Assembly (NCBI GenBank): GCA_036897445.1
Contig: JAYMTL010000002.1
Coordinates: forward strand, 186,001 to 250,000
Direction of reading: 5' to 3'
DNA from: Pelargonium tetragonum
Taxonomy: Eukaryota; Streptophyta; Magnoliopsida; Geraniales; Geraniaceae
Length of the DNA stretch: 64,000 bases
A program made the position numbers and the translations under genes. Below are positions 63,210 through 64,000 of the stretch, piece after piece. Numbering within the stretch: the stretch's first letter is position 1; every line of letters begins with the position of its first letter. The notes under the pieces were generated by a model that was given only the letters and a program-made list of their open reading frames with translations, was not told the origin of the DNA and searched no databases.

Positions 63210-64000
63210 TGGACTCTAAGAGGTTAGGTAATAAACGAAATTCAAGTAAACGGGTGACTTTTTACTGGAAATAGAAGCACTTTAAAACTCGTTAGGTATT
63301 TTTTTATATATTAAGGGACAGCTAACTAAGTGCTCGTAAGGAAGCCTTTTAGTGTCTATAGACATGCTTCAGCGGATTCTTTGTATTTTAATAGAGAGTA
63401 AGCTTAGGTAAACGCTAGAGAAAAAAAAAAGGTAAAAGCAATACTCCTCAGTTTTATGTTTCAAGTAAAGAGTTAAGCACGTTCAAGATTCAATTTCCTG
63501 ACTTAAAGGTAACTTGTATCCTAATAATTTTTACTGCAGTTATAAGTATCTACTTCATTTTGATTATACAAAGTCTTTATTAGTCAAGGCTTATTATGAG
63601 CTTTCTATTCCTTTAAGACCTCTTTTCTACAAGACAAGAGGAGGCTTTGAGAAAAAATTCTTAGTAGGGATTCTATGCTTTTGGTCTACGCCGGAGTAGC
63701 TTTTAACGAGTTTCCTTTGCTACGAATAGATAAGCCCCTCTTGTTATCTTTTTCTGGTAAAGGCAAATCTCCTACTGAACTTAAGTATATGGGGTTGTGC
63801 ACCTAAAACTAAACATCTTGATATCTGATACTCTATCTAATAGTTAAGGGAGAGTGTGTACTTAATTTCAAGAAAGTCTCTCCTTATTTAATAGGCATCC
63901 CAAGCGAATCTTTGGTTATTTCTGCCATAACTTTTCCTTAAAAAGGAAGGGATTTCAAAAAATGATAGGGCCGGCCCGTGTAATTCTAAAAAATAAGGCT
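63210..64000. other. Gene desert to the window edge
   Basis: No gene recognised. A 61-codon frame at 63514-63699 has no start better than a non-ATG codon and no motif. Confidence 0.5.

Overview
The window is 64 kb of A+T-rich DNA (about one third G+C by eye) with no gene I can name. No rRNA block, intact tRNA, intron-encoded reverse transcriptase or homing endonuclease, transposase, respiratory or photosynthetic gene, or CRISPR array was recognised on either strand. The longest ATG/TTG/GTG-started frames under the standard code are about 100 codons. That is roughly what chance gives in 64 kb of this composition, so most of the window is best described as a gene desert.

The texture suggests an expanded, repeat-seeded organelle-type genome (a large mitochondrial or plastid DNA), or a protist nuclear intergenic region. 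This is inference: no marker gene fixes the organism. Supporting observations are short G+C-rich palindromes scattered through A+T-rich sequence, many small hairpins, an exact 95-bp direct repeat (13785 and 25181), and a 15-base word present four times (22501, 48039, and inverted at 26935 and 58781).

Layout. 1-13784: A+T-rich desert with microsatellites near 590 and 2800, a terminator-like hairpin at 3194 and a 102-codon frame at 11417. 13785-25275: desert bounded by the two copies of the 95-bp repeat, with hairpins at 19208 and 23401. 24590-26000: compositionally different islands (a T/G-skewed tract, then a C-richer tract ending in two tRNA T-arm-like scraps). 26224-26823: unusually open frame. 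29920-30263: frame with Cys/His spacing. 31580-49000: desert with the strongest palindromes and hairpins (32507, 42574, 44376, 47922). 48962-49198: best small protein candidate, a hydrophilic stretch plus one C-terminal membrane segment. 49442-58048: desert. 58049-64000: several A/C- or T-skewed, codon-like islands (58060-59170, 60700-60850, 61560-61900, 62346-62546, 62950-63200).

The most testable speculative idea is that TAA and TAG are sense codons (for example Gln) here. Several of the most protein-like frames run 200 to 440 codons if only TGA is a stop, and continue in frame across TAA/TAG. TGA is also scarce overall, so this may be a composition effect. No operon or pathway can be reconstructed.
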